64,000 nt of DNA from the NCBI GenBank assembly GCA_030710605.1, contig CP092874.1, positions 40,496,164 through 40,560,163 of the forward strand. The letters run 5' to 3'. Source of the DNA: Cordylochernes scorpioides. Lineage: Eukaryota; Arthropoda; Arachnida; Pseudoscorpiones; Chernetidae. This document shows positions 11,017 to 19,904 of this stretch, one piece after another; positions within the stretch are counted from its first letter, which is position 1; every line of letters begins with the position of its first letter. Made by a program: the position numbers and the translations under genes. Below the pieces are notes generated by a model. The model was given only the letters and a program-made list of their open reading frames with translations, was not told the origin of the DNA and did not search any database.

Positions 11017-12192
11017 CTAGTTTTCCTGACGGGAACGGCGAGGCGACTGGCTGGGTCTTCTATCAGGAGACGAATATTGTCCTTTTTGGCCAGTGTAAGG
11101 AGAGGGGCTTCGGTAGCGGCGTCTATTTTCTCTTGGCAGGTCGTCGTTGGGCTCTTGGCTGCTCCGAGAATTATAGAATGTTCTAGGTTCTAGCCTATCT
11201 CTCTGCTTGTAATTCCAAGTTTGTTCTCCTTCATATTCTCTCCTCCTGTCACGGCAGTAGCGCACGACGTGGCCAGGGCGTCCGCAGTGGAAACAGATTG
11301 GCTTACCTTCCGTGGTTCGCCATTCGTTGGTATCGCGTCTTCCGTTTACTTGTTTTGGCTGCTGCGGTCTTATCGTTTGGGCCACATATCTATTATTATA
11401 AAACTCTCGGGGTCTTTCCTTCTGTGGGGAACTTCTCCTAGGCTTTGAGATTGGCGCCAGGGTTCTTCCAATCTCCTCCTTTACCATATCTTCGATGGTA
11501 GAAATTTTTGGTTCCTCTCGAGTAGAGCCTAATGCCCGCTGTACCTCCTCACGAACAATTTGCCTGATCATAGATGACAGATCTGCCCTGTCATCATGAT
11601 CACTGAGAGATGCCACATTTGGTAGTCGCTCGTATTTGGTAGGGGTCACTCGCTTACAGTGTAGGCTTTCAATGCGGCGACATTCGGTGACGAATTGCTC
11701 AGTGTTATGCACATCCCTTGGGAGAAGTGCCTGGTAGAGCTCCTCAGCTACCCCTTTCATCAGATGGGATATTTTATCTTCCTCAATCATTTGTGGATCT
11801 ACCTCTTTGCAAAGGCGCAGGACGTCTTGGATGTAATATTCGGTGCTTTCTCCTTTTAATTGTGCGCGAGTTTTGAGTATTTTCTCAGCTCGCAGTCTTG
11901 AGCTTTCATTTTTTCCAAATACATTTTCTAATTTTGACATGAACTCCGTCCATGTCTGGATGCTTTCCTCGTTGTTTTCATACCATTTGAGAGCAGTGCC
12001 AGTTAGATAGAAATAAACGTTAGCGAGACAAAGGGTTTCATCCCATTGGTTGTGCTTCGCCACACGTTCATACCCTTTTAACCAGCTACGGGGATCTTCA
12101 ACACCCTCACCAGAGAACATTGAGGGGTTTCTAGGTAGATGTTGGACAAAAAATGAACCTACCTGAGTAGTTGCTTCTTTCTTGATGTTCAT
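11017..12192 (-). CDS. gypsy Gag protein
   Basis: 391 residues from the ATG at 12192 (the frame is open into the 5' LTR without another ATG). Residues 20-200 resemble the Retrotrans_gag capsid domain (PRSWLKGYER, YFYLTGTALKWYE). A CCHC zinc knuckle lies at residues 300-313, followed by an Arg/Ser-rich basic tail that would bind RNA. The lysine-rich N-terminus follows the primer-binding site closely. No stops or frameshifts, consistent with a young copy. Confidence 0.9.
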   Translation of the reverse strand: MNIKKEATTQVGSFFVQHLPRNPSMFSGEGVEDPRSWLKGYERVAKHNQWDETLCLANVYFYLTGTALKWYENNEESIQTWTEFMSKLENVFGKNESSRLRAEKILKTRAQLKGESTEYYIQDVLRLCKEVDPQMIEEDKISHLMKGVAEELYQALLPRDVHNTEQFVTECRRIESLHCKRVTPTKYERLPNVASLSDHDDRADLSSMIRQIVREEVQRALGSTREEPKISTIEDMVKEEIGRTLAPISKPRRSSPQKERPREFYNNRYVAQTIRPQQPKQVNGRRDTNEWRTTEGKPICFHCGRPGHVVRYCRDRRREYEGEQTWNYKQRDRLEPRTFYNSRSSQEPNDDLPRENRRRYRSPSPYTGQKGQYSSPDRRPSQSPRRSRQEN

Positions 12193-12268
12193 GGTTTTTT
12201 CTTCTTGCTCAACCGAGTCAATTTTCCGTTTTTTTCTGAATGGGTATCGATCCAGCTTCTTCACCAGT

Positions 12269-12525
12269 TGTAGCGTAGAAATCAAGTCTTGAAATATCCT
12301 AAGATGTAAAAGTATTTATTGATGACGTCACAGCGACGAGTCGACAATTATTAACAAGTCAGCCCAAAAACTATTTACCGCTAGAGAATCTTAAGTAAGT
12401 AAGCAAAGAAATATTTTAAGATGATTTCACAAAAACAGATTAATATATATTTTTATAATCTGTTGAATATATTTTCATTGAATAATATTAAATTAAATTA
12501 AATAATAAAATATTTCTTCGCCACA
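12269..12525 (-). repeat. 5' LTR of the gypsy element
   Basis: 257 bp, TG...CA ends on the minus strand, one mismatch to the 3' LTR. The primer-binding site follows at its inner end. Confidence 0.95.
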
Positions 12526-12526
12526 A

Positions 12527-12880
12527 TATTGATGTATTGCGACGTTTGAGTAAGGCTGTGCGTCAGAAACGACCCGAAAAATGGCCTAAAAAAATTGGCT
12601 CCTACATCATGACAACGCACGGCCACATACGGCCGTCACTGTACAACTCTATTTGGCTAAACACGGAATGGTTTTACTATCCCAGACACCATATTCTCTT
12701 GGCCTTGCTCCCAACGACCCTTTCCTTTACCCTAAAATTAAAAAAGTCTTAAAAGGACGTCGATTTCACTCTATACCTGAAATAAAGGAGAATACGAGGA
12801 ATATTTTGAAAAGCCAGAAAGATGAGGATTTTCATAGGTGTGTTTTGATATCTGGTAAAATATGGAACAACTATATATAG
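12527..12880 (+). pseudogene. mariner transposase, C-terminal part
   Basis: Continues the codons interrupted at 7107. It contains the second catalytic region (degenerate HDNARPHT near 12605, here read as THGHIRPS after a frameshift near 12590) and the PNDPFLYP segment, followed by a normal mariner C-terminus ending at 12880. The frame changes near 12590 and 12650 make it non-functional. Confidence 0.85.
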
Positions 12881-12999
12881 ATAGTGACGGTGATTATTTA
12901 GAGAATTTCAAATAAAACTTTAATATAATTTTATATTTTTATAAATATTTATCAATCCTGGAAATTATTGTGATCACACTATATATATCAGTATTTAAC

Positions 13000-13110
13000 A
13001 ACGTTTTATTATTGTTCATTCTTGTATTGTAGAAGAGCGGTAATGCTTGAAAGCTTGAGATTGCAATAAAAAGAAACTCATCTCCAGAAACCTTTCGCCT
13101 TATTCAATTC
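13000..13110 (+). repeat. fragment resembling a Penelope-type element end
   Basis: A GAAGAGCGGTAATGCTTGAAAGCTTGAGAT-type stretch near 13030-13070. A similar GAAGGGC...CCCGAAAGCTCGAGAT stretch is at 41200-41250 and related ones at 54540-54600. Such CGAAAGCTCGAGAT tails are familiar from Penelope-like element termini; the assignment is inference. Confidence 0.35.
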
Positions 13111-13143
13111 ATATACAGAAGATTCACATCTATTGAAATGTAT

Positions 13144-13796
13144 ATATTGCCACGTGGAATATTAGGGAAGACAAAAGATAAGCCACGAGGGAAATTTAGA
13201 GTCGCAAGATATAAAAGTAAAAATGACCACTCTGTTAATGAAAAATAATAAAATTAATAAATACTATGTTATATAAATAAAATTAATAAATACTATGTTA
13301 CATAGCTCCTTCCCTATGGGAGCTGTGACCCACAGCTAGCAATTATTGTAGATACTGACATGGATCTGACGTGCTTCTGCCAAGGATTCCATTGAAGTCT
13401 TGGAACTTTGTCCCTAGTACCTTTGCGTACATTTTCCTGCGGCGTGAAGAGCGGCTTTGTCGTCGTATCGTCTATAGGGACATCGTCATCTTGGAAGGAA
13501 GTCTTGGCTTTGAAACGGCGGTGGAGAATCCTAGAGCCAGTCTCTAAAAATGTAGATTACAGCACCCATGGCTTCAAATTCTTCTCGGAGAACTTCAGTT
13601 TGTCTTCCCTAACTTCCCCGGCATCTCCACCAAAATGCCACGTGGAATATTAGGGAAGACAAAAGATAAGGCACGAGGGAAATTTACAGAGTCGCAAGAT
13701 ATAAAAATAAAAATGACCACTCTGTTAATAAAAAATAATAAAATTAATAAATACTATGTTATATAAATAAAATTAATAAATACTATGTTACAATAT
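13144..13796 (-). mobile_element. short, internally deleted LTR retrotransposon
   Basis: Two near-identical direct repeats, 13148-13302 (155 bp) and 13636-13792 (157 bp), start TGCCACGTGG and end TGTTACA. They are flanked by ATAT on both sides (13144-13147, 13793-13796). On the minus strand a primer-binding site (TGGTGGAGATGCC) follows the 5' LTR, and a polypurine tract (AGGGAAGGAG) precedes the 3' LTR. The 333-bp interior holds about 95 codons resembling a retroelement C-terminal tail but no RT. It must have moved with help from a full-length relative. Confidence 0.9.
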
Positions 13797-14137
13797 TTTA
13801 AAACGACTGTAAAAGAATTATTTAACTCGAAAGCTTGCCAATTCTAATAAATTAGAAAAGAAACTTTTTTTCGGAGTAGTTGATTAAGTATTTAAAATAT
13901 TTTCTGCAATTCCCAACGCGATGGAATATATTCAGTATCATTTTATTTGAAAGTTAAGCTTTCAATCGCTTCTCTACAGGGTTATGGCAAAGAAACACAT
14001 CGAATAGTCCTTATCTCGAGTTATTAGAATGTGTACGCACGCACATAACGTGCGTTTACTGATTAAATCTAAAGTATCTTATTTTAAAACATTTTTAAGT
14101 ATTCAAAATCATGATAGCTATATTTAAACTTCTGTGT

Positions 14138-14285
14138 TTCCCTCTAATATTTGTAAGTGCAAAGTCGAACTTCTTTTAACATGTGTAGACATGTGGTGCA
14201 CTCACTGTAAAAGCAGTCGCCAACTTCTACCGACCATGATTATCATGGTCTGTACCATGTGTACTAGGGATAATAAAAAAAAACC
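14138..14285 (+). repeat. SINE, 3' half
   Basis: Matches the tail half of the complete SINE at 54061-54367 (TTTGTAAGTGCAAAGTCGAA, CATGTGTAGACATGTGG, CTAGGGATAAT then A-run). The tRNA-like head is missing. Confidence 0.75.
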
Positions 14286-14744
14286 TCTAATATTGAGGGT
14301 TGAAAATAGGCTTATTTACACTTTTATAGGAGAACTTATTTATTTTATGAACAGGTCATAATTGTAAGGGATTTATGAACTTCACAGGATTGAGTATCTC
14401 TGAGGAATCCTTTCTAATAGCGGCAAATCACTCGAAGAATATGAATAAAATAAAGAATGTTTATGCTAAATTTCAAATCGAGATTGTAACTATTGCCGTT
14501 ACGGAGTTCTCTAGACTGTGTGATGTAGTATTGGTGCAATGGTTTTTATATTATGATGCATATATTATATTGCTGAAGGTTTGTTGCTAAATGGTAAAAA
14601 GGTTGACCAGCAAATTAGCACCAAGTGGATGAAGATGAAAGAATCAACGATTCAGTATTATTCAAAGCGATATGTTTCTCTCTATCCAATTATGTTAAAA
14701 ATTGATTTTAAAAATAATAATATTAAAAAAAGGTCAGGTGTTGG

Positions 14745-14850
14745 TATTAAAATCAAAGAAGTCATATTCTGACCACGAGCACACCTAAAAAGCTCTGCCA
14801 TCTAAAGAGTTCATGTGCTCGTGGTCAAGATATGCCTTCTTTGATGTTAA
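14745..14850. repeat. foldback (inverted-repeat) element
   Basis: Arms of about 35 bp, outer parts ATCAAAGAAG and CTTCTTTGAT, inner parts GACCACGAGCACA and TGTGCTCGTGGTC. It shares the GGCATATYCTGACCA end with elements at 42333-42535 and 49690-49912. Confidence 0.7.
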
Positions 14851-15931
14851 TATCCAATTATATGTATGTGGTTATAGCTTTCGGGCCAAGTGCATTTAAC
14901 AGTTGCCTAACTTCCTAGCTCACTTGCTTACCTAGAATTAAGTGGGAGAATCTCTTGTAGGTTTTCTAATGCAACTGTTGAAGATATCTTGGCCCAAAAG
15001 CAAACAACGTCCCATATTTTTGATAAACTGGAATCGCGATCGATTTCGACAATACTAGTACCACCATTCCAGAAATTACCACCGCACACAATCAATACAA
15101 ACCGCCGCAACTACAGTAAATATGGTACAAAAAACATTTTACTTCCTTAAATCATTTGTTTCACATTTAAAGTAATATTTACGGGTCAATATTCAAATTA
15201 GTTCATATAATTCTCTATAGATCGCTCATATTGTGTGTGCCCTGCATAATATTTTGATATAAATCAACATTGCACTTTCCAATCTTGTTTGGAATACCCC
15301 TTGATCACTTAGTTAGGTCTTGTGCATAAATAGCTATTGATGATATATAGTTTTATAATAGATGAAATGAATGATGAATATAAAATTGGTTCAGTAATCT
15401 TGACGTTGATGAGAAATATATGGTTGGCGGAGGTTGCGAATTGATGTAAGTCTTCTATATCAACGATTGACGGTGGCTTATTAAAATGTTTATAATTTTT
15501 TCCCTTCTGCAATAAAAAAAATCATCCAATTCTCCGAGTGAATACACAGTCAATACATTTTAAAGGTCAACCTTTGTTATTGTTTAACAAAAAAAAAAAG
15601 AACTTTCAAAAATGTATTAGATTATTTGGAATACTTTAACACCGACTGGAATAATATGTAAAACACGATAATTAAGCTAATAGCGAATTATTTCTTTAGT
15701 TCGATTAGAATGGACTAGATTACAAGCCAAAAGGCTTTATTTCAAAGCCCTAATACGAAAAAGCTGATACGAATAGATTGTATTGGGATCGTGAAGAAAA
15801 GCCTTTTGGTTTGAAAGCTTGTGGCTCATTTTGGCGTACTGAAGAAAGGAATCGTTTAATTATCGTGTTAAGCATTAGAGCTTTATATATTTTATCGAAA
15901 ATATTGCGCTCGATGGATATTGATGACTTAC

Positions 15932-15994
15932 CAGGTACTGGTCGTGGACATTTGTAGATGTTGGTCTCCTCGGCAGCCAGGCAGCTCTTCACCT
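15932..15994 (-). CDS. Dscam-like gene, cytoplasmic exon (second half of the 15.9-16.1 kb block)
   Basis: 63 nt, with donor CCTG|GTAAGT and acceptor GGCACAG. In phase 1 it reads VKSCLAAEETNIYKCPRPVP, an acidic segment with one tyrosine. A 61-bp intron (15995-16055) would separate it from 16056-16122; phases on both sides match. The alternative is that 15932-16122 is one exon read in another frame to the same donor. The short intron lacks a pyrimidine-rich acceptor, so the split is uncertain, but the GTAAGT donor and the GC-rich composition make an exon here likely. Confidence 0.5.
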
Positions 15995-16055
15995 CTGTGC
16001 CACACATGTGTCAGTCTGTCTGTCTCTCTGGATGTGTGGAATATTAGACCCAGAC

Positions 16056-16122
16056 CTGAGGGGGAGAGGAACGTCGGTCTTCCTCGCCTCATGATGGTGG
16101 CGTAGGACCGCTCGCCATCCGC
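16056..16122 (-). CDS. Dscam-like gene, cytoplasmic exon with YATI motif
   Basis: Acceptor CTGTGTTTGCAG, phase 0. It reads ADGERSYATIMRRGRPTFLS and leaves in phase 1 at CCCTCAG|GTCTGG. The SYATI segment resembles the PYATF tyrosine motif in the cytoplasmic tail of insect Dscam (from memory, not alignment). Cytoplasmic tyrosines in this family serve as docking sites for SH2 adaptors such as Dock. See 15932-15994 for the alternative of one longer exon. Confidence 0.6.
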
Positions 16123-16330
16123 CTGCAAACACAGCACATGTCATATGGCTGACATTGACTTTTACAGTGATTCTTTCAATTCATTTGATTGTTGTACCTA
16201 CTAGTGGATAGAGCTCATTCCAATAAGAATGTCATATAAGGGTTGCCAGGGCATTCATGGGTAACCTTTGATTTAAATGACCATTTATACCTAGTCTAGT
16301 GAATAGAAAATATTCCGATAAGATTATTGC

Positions 16331-16472
16331 TACATCAACCAAAATACTGTATTTAATTATCGACGTTTCAGTGATTCGCTTTCACTCTCCTCATCGTAAT
16401 CATTCTCTTGAGGAAAATGACGGCGAGTCATTAAAACGTCAAGAATTAAATAAATTATTGGTTGATGTAGCT
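16331..16472. repeat. foldback element of Penelope-terminus type
   Basis: Arms GCTACATCAACCAA and TTGGTTGATGTAGC with inner AATTATCGACGTTT / AAACGTCAAGAATT, around a loop containing TCTTGAGGAAAATGACG. It has the same layout as the larger palindromes at 40.2, 44.1 and 46.2 kb. Confidence 0.65.
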
Positions 16473-17173
16473 ATATATATTTTTCAAAACCATCTTCCAA
16501 CCAACAAATGATCTTCAAAATTCCAATAAACATACTACCTAATGGTCGCTAGGGAATTCATAGTGTAACCTTTGATTTTTTTACCATTTGTAGCGACTAG
16601 TGACTAGAAGATATTACGATAAGAAGACTAAATGGTTACTTAGGAATGCACGGGGAAAGCTTCGATTTTGGACCATTTATACCTACTAGTGAATAAAAAT
16701 ATTTTCCTATAATTCCTATAATATAACGACTTTCAACATCAGCAACTTTTAATTGTATGATTATGAGATTCCTTTCTCTTATAATTTACACTCATAGACG
16801 AATCTTAAAGGAATTGTAATTTTAGCATGTATATCAGGATTCAGACAATGACTCTGAGAGATATTTGATACACAGTGACCTTTATTGAGGATACACGATA
16901 TAACCAAGCGGACAAAATTGCCTCTGTCTCCTTCAAAAGTCTTCATTCTTAAGTTTTTTCCATGAGTGTATAAACCTAATCCCAGTAAAATTTCAATCTC
17001 ATACTATTTTTTTTCTTTAGAATATATCAGAGTACTGATTGAGCAAGTCCATAAAATGTTGTGTGGAATTGTGCTATGCATTTATTGTAAAGGCTCACAA
17101 ACTGTATAGATTACAACAGCCAAACTTACTTCACCAAGCCAACCATGTAATTGAGTATAGGTAAGTGACCTAC

Positions 17174-17229
17174 CCCGACCACCAGTAGGTCCTCGGTGCA
17201 GTAGGGCTCGGCGTAGTCGTGGCAGCTCT
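17174..17229 (-). CDS. Dscam-like gene, cytoplasmic exon with YAEPY motif
   Basis: 56 nt, acceptor TGTGTTCCAG, donor GGG|GTAGGT, phase 1 in and phase 0 out. It reads SCHDYAEPYCTEDLLVVG, with two tyrosines in a proline-containing context, typical of a signalling tail. It joins in phase to the TM exon upstream and to the YATI exon downstream. The GC-rich base composition contrasts with the AT-rich introns on both sides. Confidence 0.72.
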
Positions 17230-18049
17230 CTGGAACACAGCCTTCGGTCAGTACATGTAGAACCAGACTGTGGTGGTATAACAACGATCCCGGATTTAAC
17301 GCTAGTTCTCATTAGTCCTGTTTAATACGAATTGAAATTAACCCTTCTTTGATTGGATTACCCGATTAGACACGCTAAATTATAAATTTTACTAAATTTG
17401 TAAATTAAATTATCACATATCATATCATTCAGAATCAACAACAAGTATCTGTTGATTCTGATTGTGATCAAAGGATTCTAACCATTTAATATCATATCAC
17501 ACACATTGTTGATTATAAAATCTATCATTTCAAACCTTAATGCTATTGCGTCTATCTATTTACAGTTTTCAGCTTTGATCATTCGTTTATCTAAAATCAA
17601 AATTAACTAGTAGTGATGTATAGTTAAGTTGAGATTCTCGATTTAACAATAGTGTTTGTTGGTCCTCTAATTATTAGTAGTAAATCTAATCTATATTGCA
17701 CAATTAAAACCTCTCATGAGAACCCGACTAAATTCATGGTCTCTCCTGGAGGTAGTCTCTCAATAGAGTATGGATTAGATAGGGTAAAACCATTTTTGAT
17801 TTAATAAAGGTGAAGAGTTAGAGAGGTGTTCACTCATCTGATGAGTTGGTCATGAAATGTTGTGGTTGGTAAAACTTTCCCTTGAGATTCCCTAGCCCAA
17901 AACATATATACTCCTGGTCCCTCCAGGAGGTAGTCTCTCATCAAAGTTTGACTTAGAACAGGGAAAATCATTGATGATTCTACAAAGGTGATGATCGCCC
18001 AGGGAGATGGTGGCTGTCTCACGGTAGAGGATTATGTGAGGACATTTAC

Positions 18050-18289
18050 TTTTCGCTTCGTGAGGAGACTGAGGTTTCTGTGGAGCGGCGTAGTACTCCT
18101 CCTTGGAGAGACCGGAAGGCATCTGGGCGAGGGCCAGCTTGGCGGGACGCTGCGGGCTGGCCCTGGGCCGGAGACAGGCGGCCACCAGAGCCAGTACCAC
18201 GGCCAGCACACACACTGATACCCCCACCGGAAGGGCTACCACGGCCACCAGGCTGCGGGCGGTGGTACCCTGGGGGCCTCCGTTACCCC
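18050..18289 (-). CDS. Dscam-like gene, transmembrane exon
   Basis: Starts at acceptor GGTGTGCAG (phase 1) directly after the FN6 exon in the reading order. A short Gly-rich stalk is followed by a single hydrophobic span of about 27 residues (LVAVVALPVGVSVCVLAVVL and onward to AACL), then the basic stop-transfer RPRASPQRPAK. The start of the tail contains EEYYAAP. The donor is uncertain: AAAA|GTAAAT at 18050 or TACC|GTGAGA at 18023; both leave phase 1 and fit the next exon. This segment anchors the receptor in the plasma membrane with the Ig/FN part outside. Confidence 0.85.
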
Positions 18290-18598
18290 CTGCACACCGC
18301 GTCCTATCTATACCAAGGTTGTGAGACACAAATATATATAACGTAGATATCCATGGGTTACGTGTTTTCTGTGGTGGTTTTAACTGTTGATACACTGTTG
18401 ATACTTTTTTTTTATCCTCCAAGTACACAAGGTAATATCTATTATTATCAAAGTACATATCCACTACTCATGTTTTTCATTGAAAGGTGGTAATAGATTA
18501 AGGTTACTTGCGCTCATTCATTAAATAAAACAAATTCTCAGTGCAGTTTCAATTCCTGGTTGTGGGGTGAATCGTAGTTAACATATGTCTTCATAATA

Positions 18599-19904
18599 TA
18601 CAAGGTGTACCAGGTAAATTGGGACTAACTTTGACAGTCCATAAAACAAAAACTACTTGAGATTAAAAACTTGGTTTTTTTCATTACGTAGCCATATTCA
18701 TGTAAAATGCAACAGTACATGTGTGCGCAGTGTAGTGATGAAGAGTAACCGAGAATTTGAAAATCGAGCTGCCATCATCGTTGCTCTGCGCGCCGGAAGG
18801 AGCCCCAAAGAGATAGTGGATTTTCTTAAGTTGCCCAAAACCACTATTTATCGTGTCAAGAAGCAGTTTGATGAGGCCGACAGTAACAAAGAGGGGATAG
18901 CTACAAGGAAAAAGCACTCGCGTCGATCGGACAGGGTAAGAGGCGAAGAATTTGTCAAAAATGTCAAGGAGAAGATTGATGGAAACCCTGGGAAGAGCAT
19001 GAGGGCCATAGCCAAGGAAATGGACGTTGGCTCTATGACAATTGTCAGAACTATCCATGAGGACCTTGGTCTCAAGTCTTATGCCCTTCGGAAAGGTCAG
19101 TTGCTGACTGAGAATATGAAGAATAACAGAAAAGGAAAGGCTGCTGCCCTCCTCAACAACCTGAAACACGACTCTTTTGGCATGCTAAGGTTCTTCTCTG
19201 ACGAAAAGAACTTTGACGTGGACCAAAAGGTAAATCCCAGGAATGATCGCTGGATCTGTAAAGACCCCTCAGAGATACCTGTCGGGATGCACACGAAATT
19301 TCCTGCCTCCGTAATGGTCCTTGGCGTTATCAGCAGTGAAGGTGATGTCATGCCTCCCCATTTCTTTGAGAAGGGCCTTAGGATGAACGCTGACACCTAC
19401 ATCAATGTTCTGGAGACCGTTGTGAAGCCTTGGATGGACATGGTGGCCGCAGAAAGGAAGTATGTCTTCCAACAGGACTCAGCTCCAGCCCATAAGGCAA
19501 AAAAGACACAATCGTGGCTGACACTTAACGTCCCTAGTCACTGGGGTCCTGATATTTGGCCCCCTAATTCTCCAGATTGCAATCCCCTCGACTACTATGT
19601 ATGGGGCGTTGTTGAGAGAGATGTCAACAAAGCTCCTCATACCACCATCCAGTCTGTCAAGAAAGCAGTTCACACGGTGATGACCCAAATGGACAAGGTC
19701 ATCGTCGCCAAGGCCTGTGCTTCATTCCGCACTCGCCTCGAGACTGTTATAGCTAATAATGGAAACTACATTGAATAAATAAAAACTATATCCTTTTATC
19801 TACTACTGTGTCAAATTTCATTCGGATATTTTAATTTTTACTTGCAAAAAATTTCAGTTAAAATACCATTGTTGAAATTCCCAATTTACCTGGTACACCC
19901 TGTA
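18599..19904 (+). mobile_element. full-length mariner of the DD37D type
   Basis: Terminal inverted repeats CARGGTGTACCAGGTAAATT (left 18601, right end 19902, one mismatch), TA duplications at 18599-18600 and 19903-19904, and a body of 1302 bp. It lies in the Dscam intron between FN6 and TM exons, in the orientation opposite to the gene. All parts needed for movement appear intact. Confidence 0.95.
18738..19778 (+). CDS. mariner (DD37D) transposase, intact ORF
   Basis: 346 residues from the ATG at 18738 to TAA 19776-19778, without interruption. The N-terminus has two helix-turn-helix units (AGRSPKEIVDFLKLPKTTIY at residues 18-37, and SMRAIAKEMDVGSMTIV near 85-101) that bind the inverted repeats. 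The catalytic triad is Asp in FFSDEKNF, Asp in FQQDSAPAH and Asp in CNPLDYYVWG. The last two are separated by 37 residues, hence DD37D (maT-like) rather than the DD34D of the two other mariners in the window. An upstream in-frame extension exists, but the ATG followed by KSNREFENR is the likely start. Close relatives, as I recall, occur in crustaceans and other arthropods. Confidence 0.94.
   Translation: MKSNREFENRAAIIVALRAGRSPKEIVDFLKLPKTTIYRVKKQFDEADSNKEGIATRKKHSRRSDRVRGEEFVKNVKEKIDGNPGKSMRAIAKEMDVGSMTIVRTIHEDLGLKSYALRKGQLLTENMKNNRKGKAAALLNNLKHDSFGMLRFFSDEKNFDVDQKVNPRNDRWICKDPSEIPVGMHTKFPASVMVLGVISSEGDVMPPHFFEKGLRMNADTYINVLETVVKPWMDMVAAERKYVFQQDSAPAHKAKKTQSWLTLNVPSHWGPDIWPPNSPDCNPLDYYVWGVVERDVNKAPHTTIQSVKKAVHTVMTQMDKVIVAKACASFRTRLETVIANNGNYIE

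Larger units (their letters stand above)
7104..12529 (-). mobile_element. gypsy LTR retrotransposon (17.6-like), nearly intact
   Basis: A 5.4-kb minus-strand element with two 257-bp LTRs (7108-7364 and 12269-12525) that differ at one base, flanked by a 4-bp target duplication ATAT (7104-7107, 12526-12529). Inside the 5' LTR is a primer-binding site starting TGG after a two-base spacer (about 12266-12250). Next to the 3' LTR is a polypurine tract (GGGGGAGG, 7368-7376). The order gag, protease, RT, RNase H, integrase is that of Ty3/gypsy elements. The near-identical LTRs indicate a recent insertion. One short deletion in the RNase H region breaks pol. Confidence 0.96.
6249..12982 (+). mobile_element. 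mariner split by a gypsy element
   Basis: Terminal inverted repeats of the type TGTGATCA...ATAATTTAC lie at about 6250-6275 and, in reverse complement, at about 12953-12980. Removing the 5.4-kb gypsy insertion and one ATAT duplication leaves about 1.3 kb, the normal mariner length, with the transposase frame reading straight through the junction. The mariner was therefore in place before the LTR element entered it. Confidence 0.88.
13797..15931. other. AT-rich intron, little recognised apart from two repeats
   Basis: Contains the 3' half of a tRNA-derived SINE (about 14138-14285) and a foldback element (about 14745-14850). Other short open frames (14375-14772, 14928-15110, 15309-15512) have no recognisable product. 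Under the Dscam gene model this is part of the last intron. Confidence 0.4.

Noticed and set aside
17834-17870. Hammerhead-ribozyme-like CTGATGAG...GAAA on the plus strand
   Set aside because: The sequence between the two boxes cannot form stem II, and there is no cleavage-site partner. Chance match.
18684-19688. Long minus-strand frames opposite the DD37D transposase
   Set aside because: Shadows of the transposase codons.
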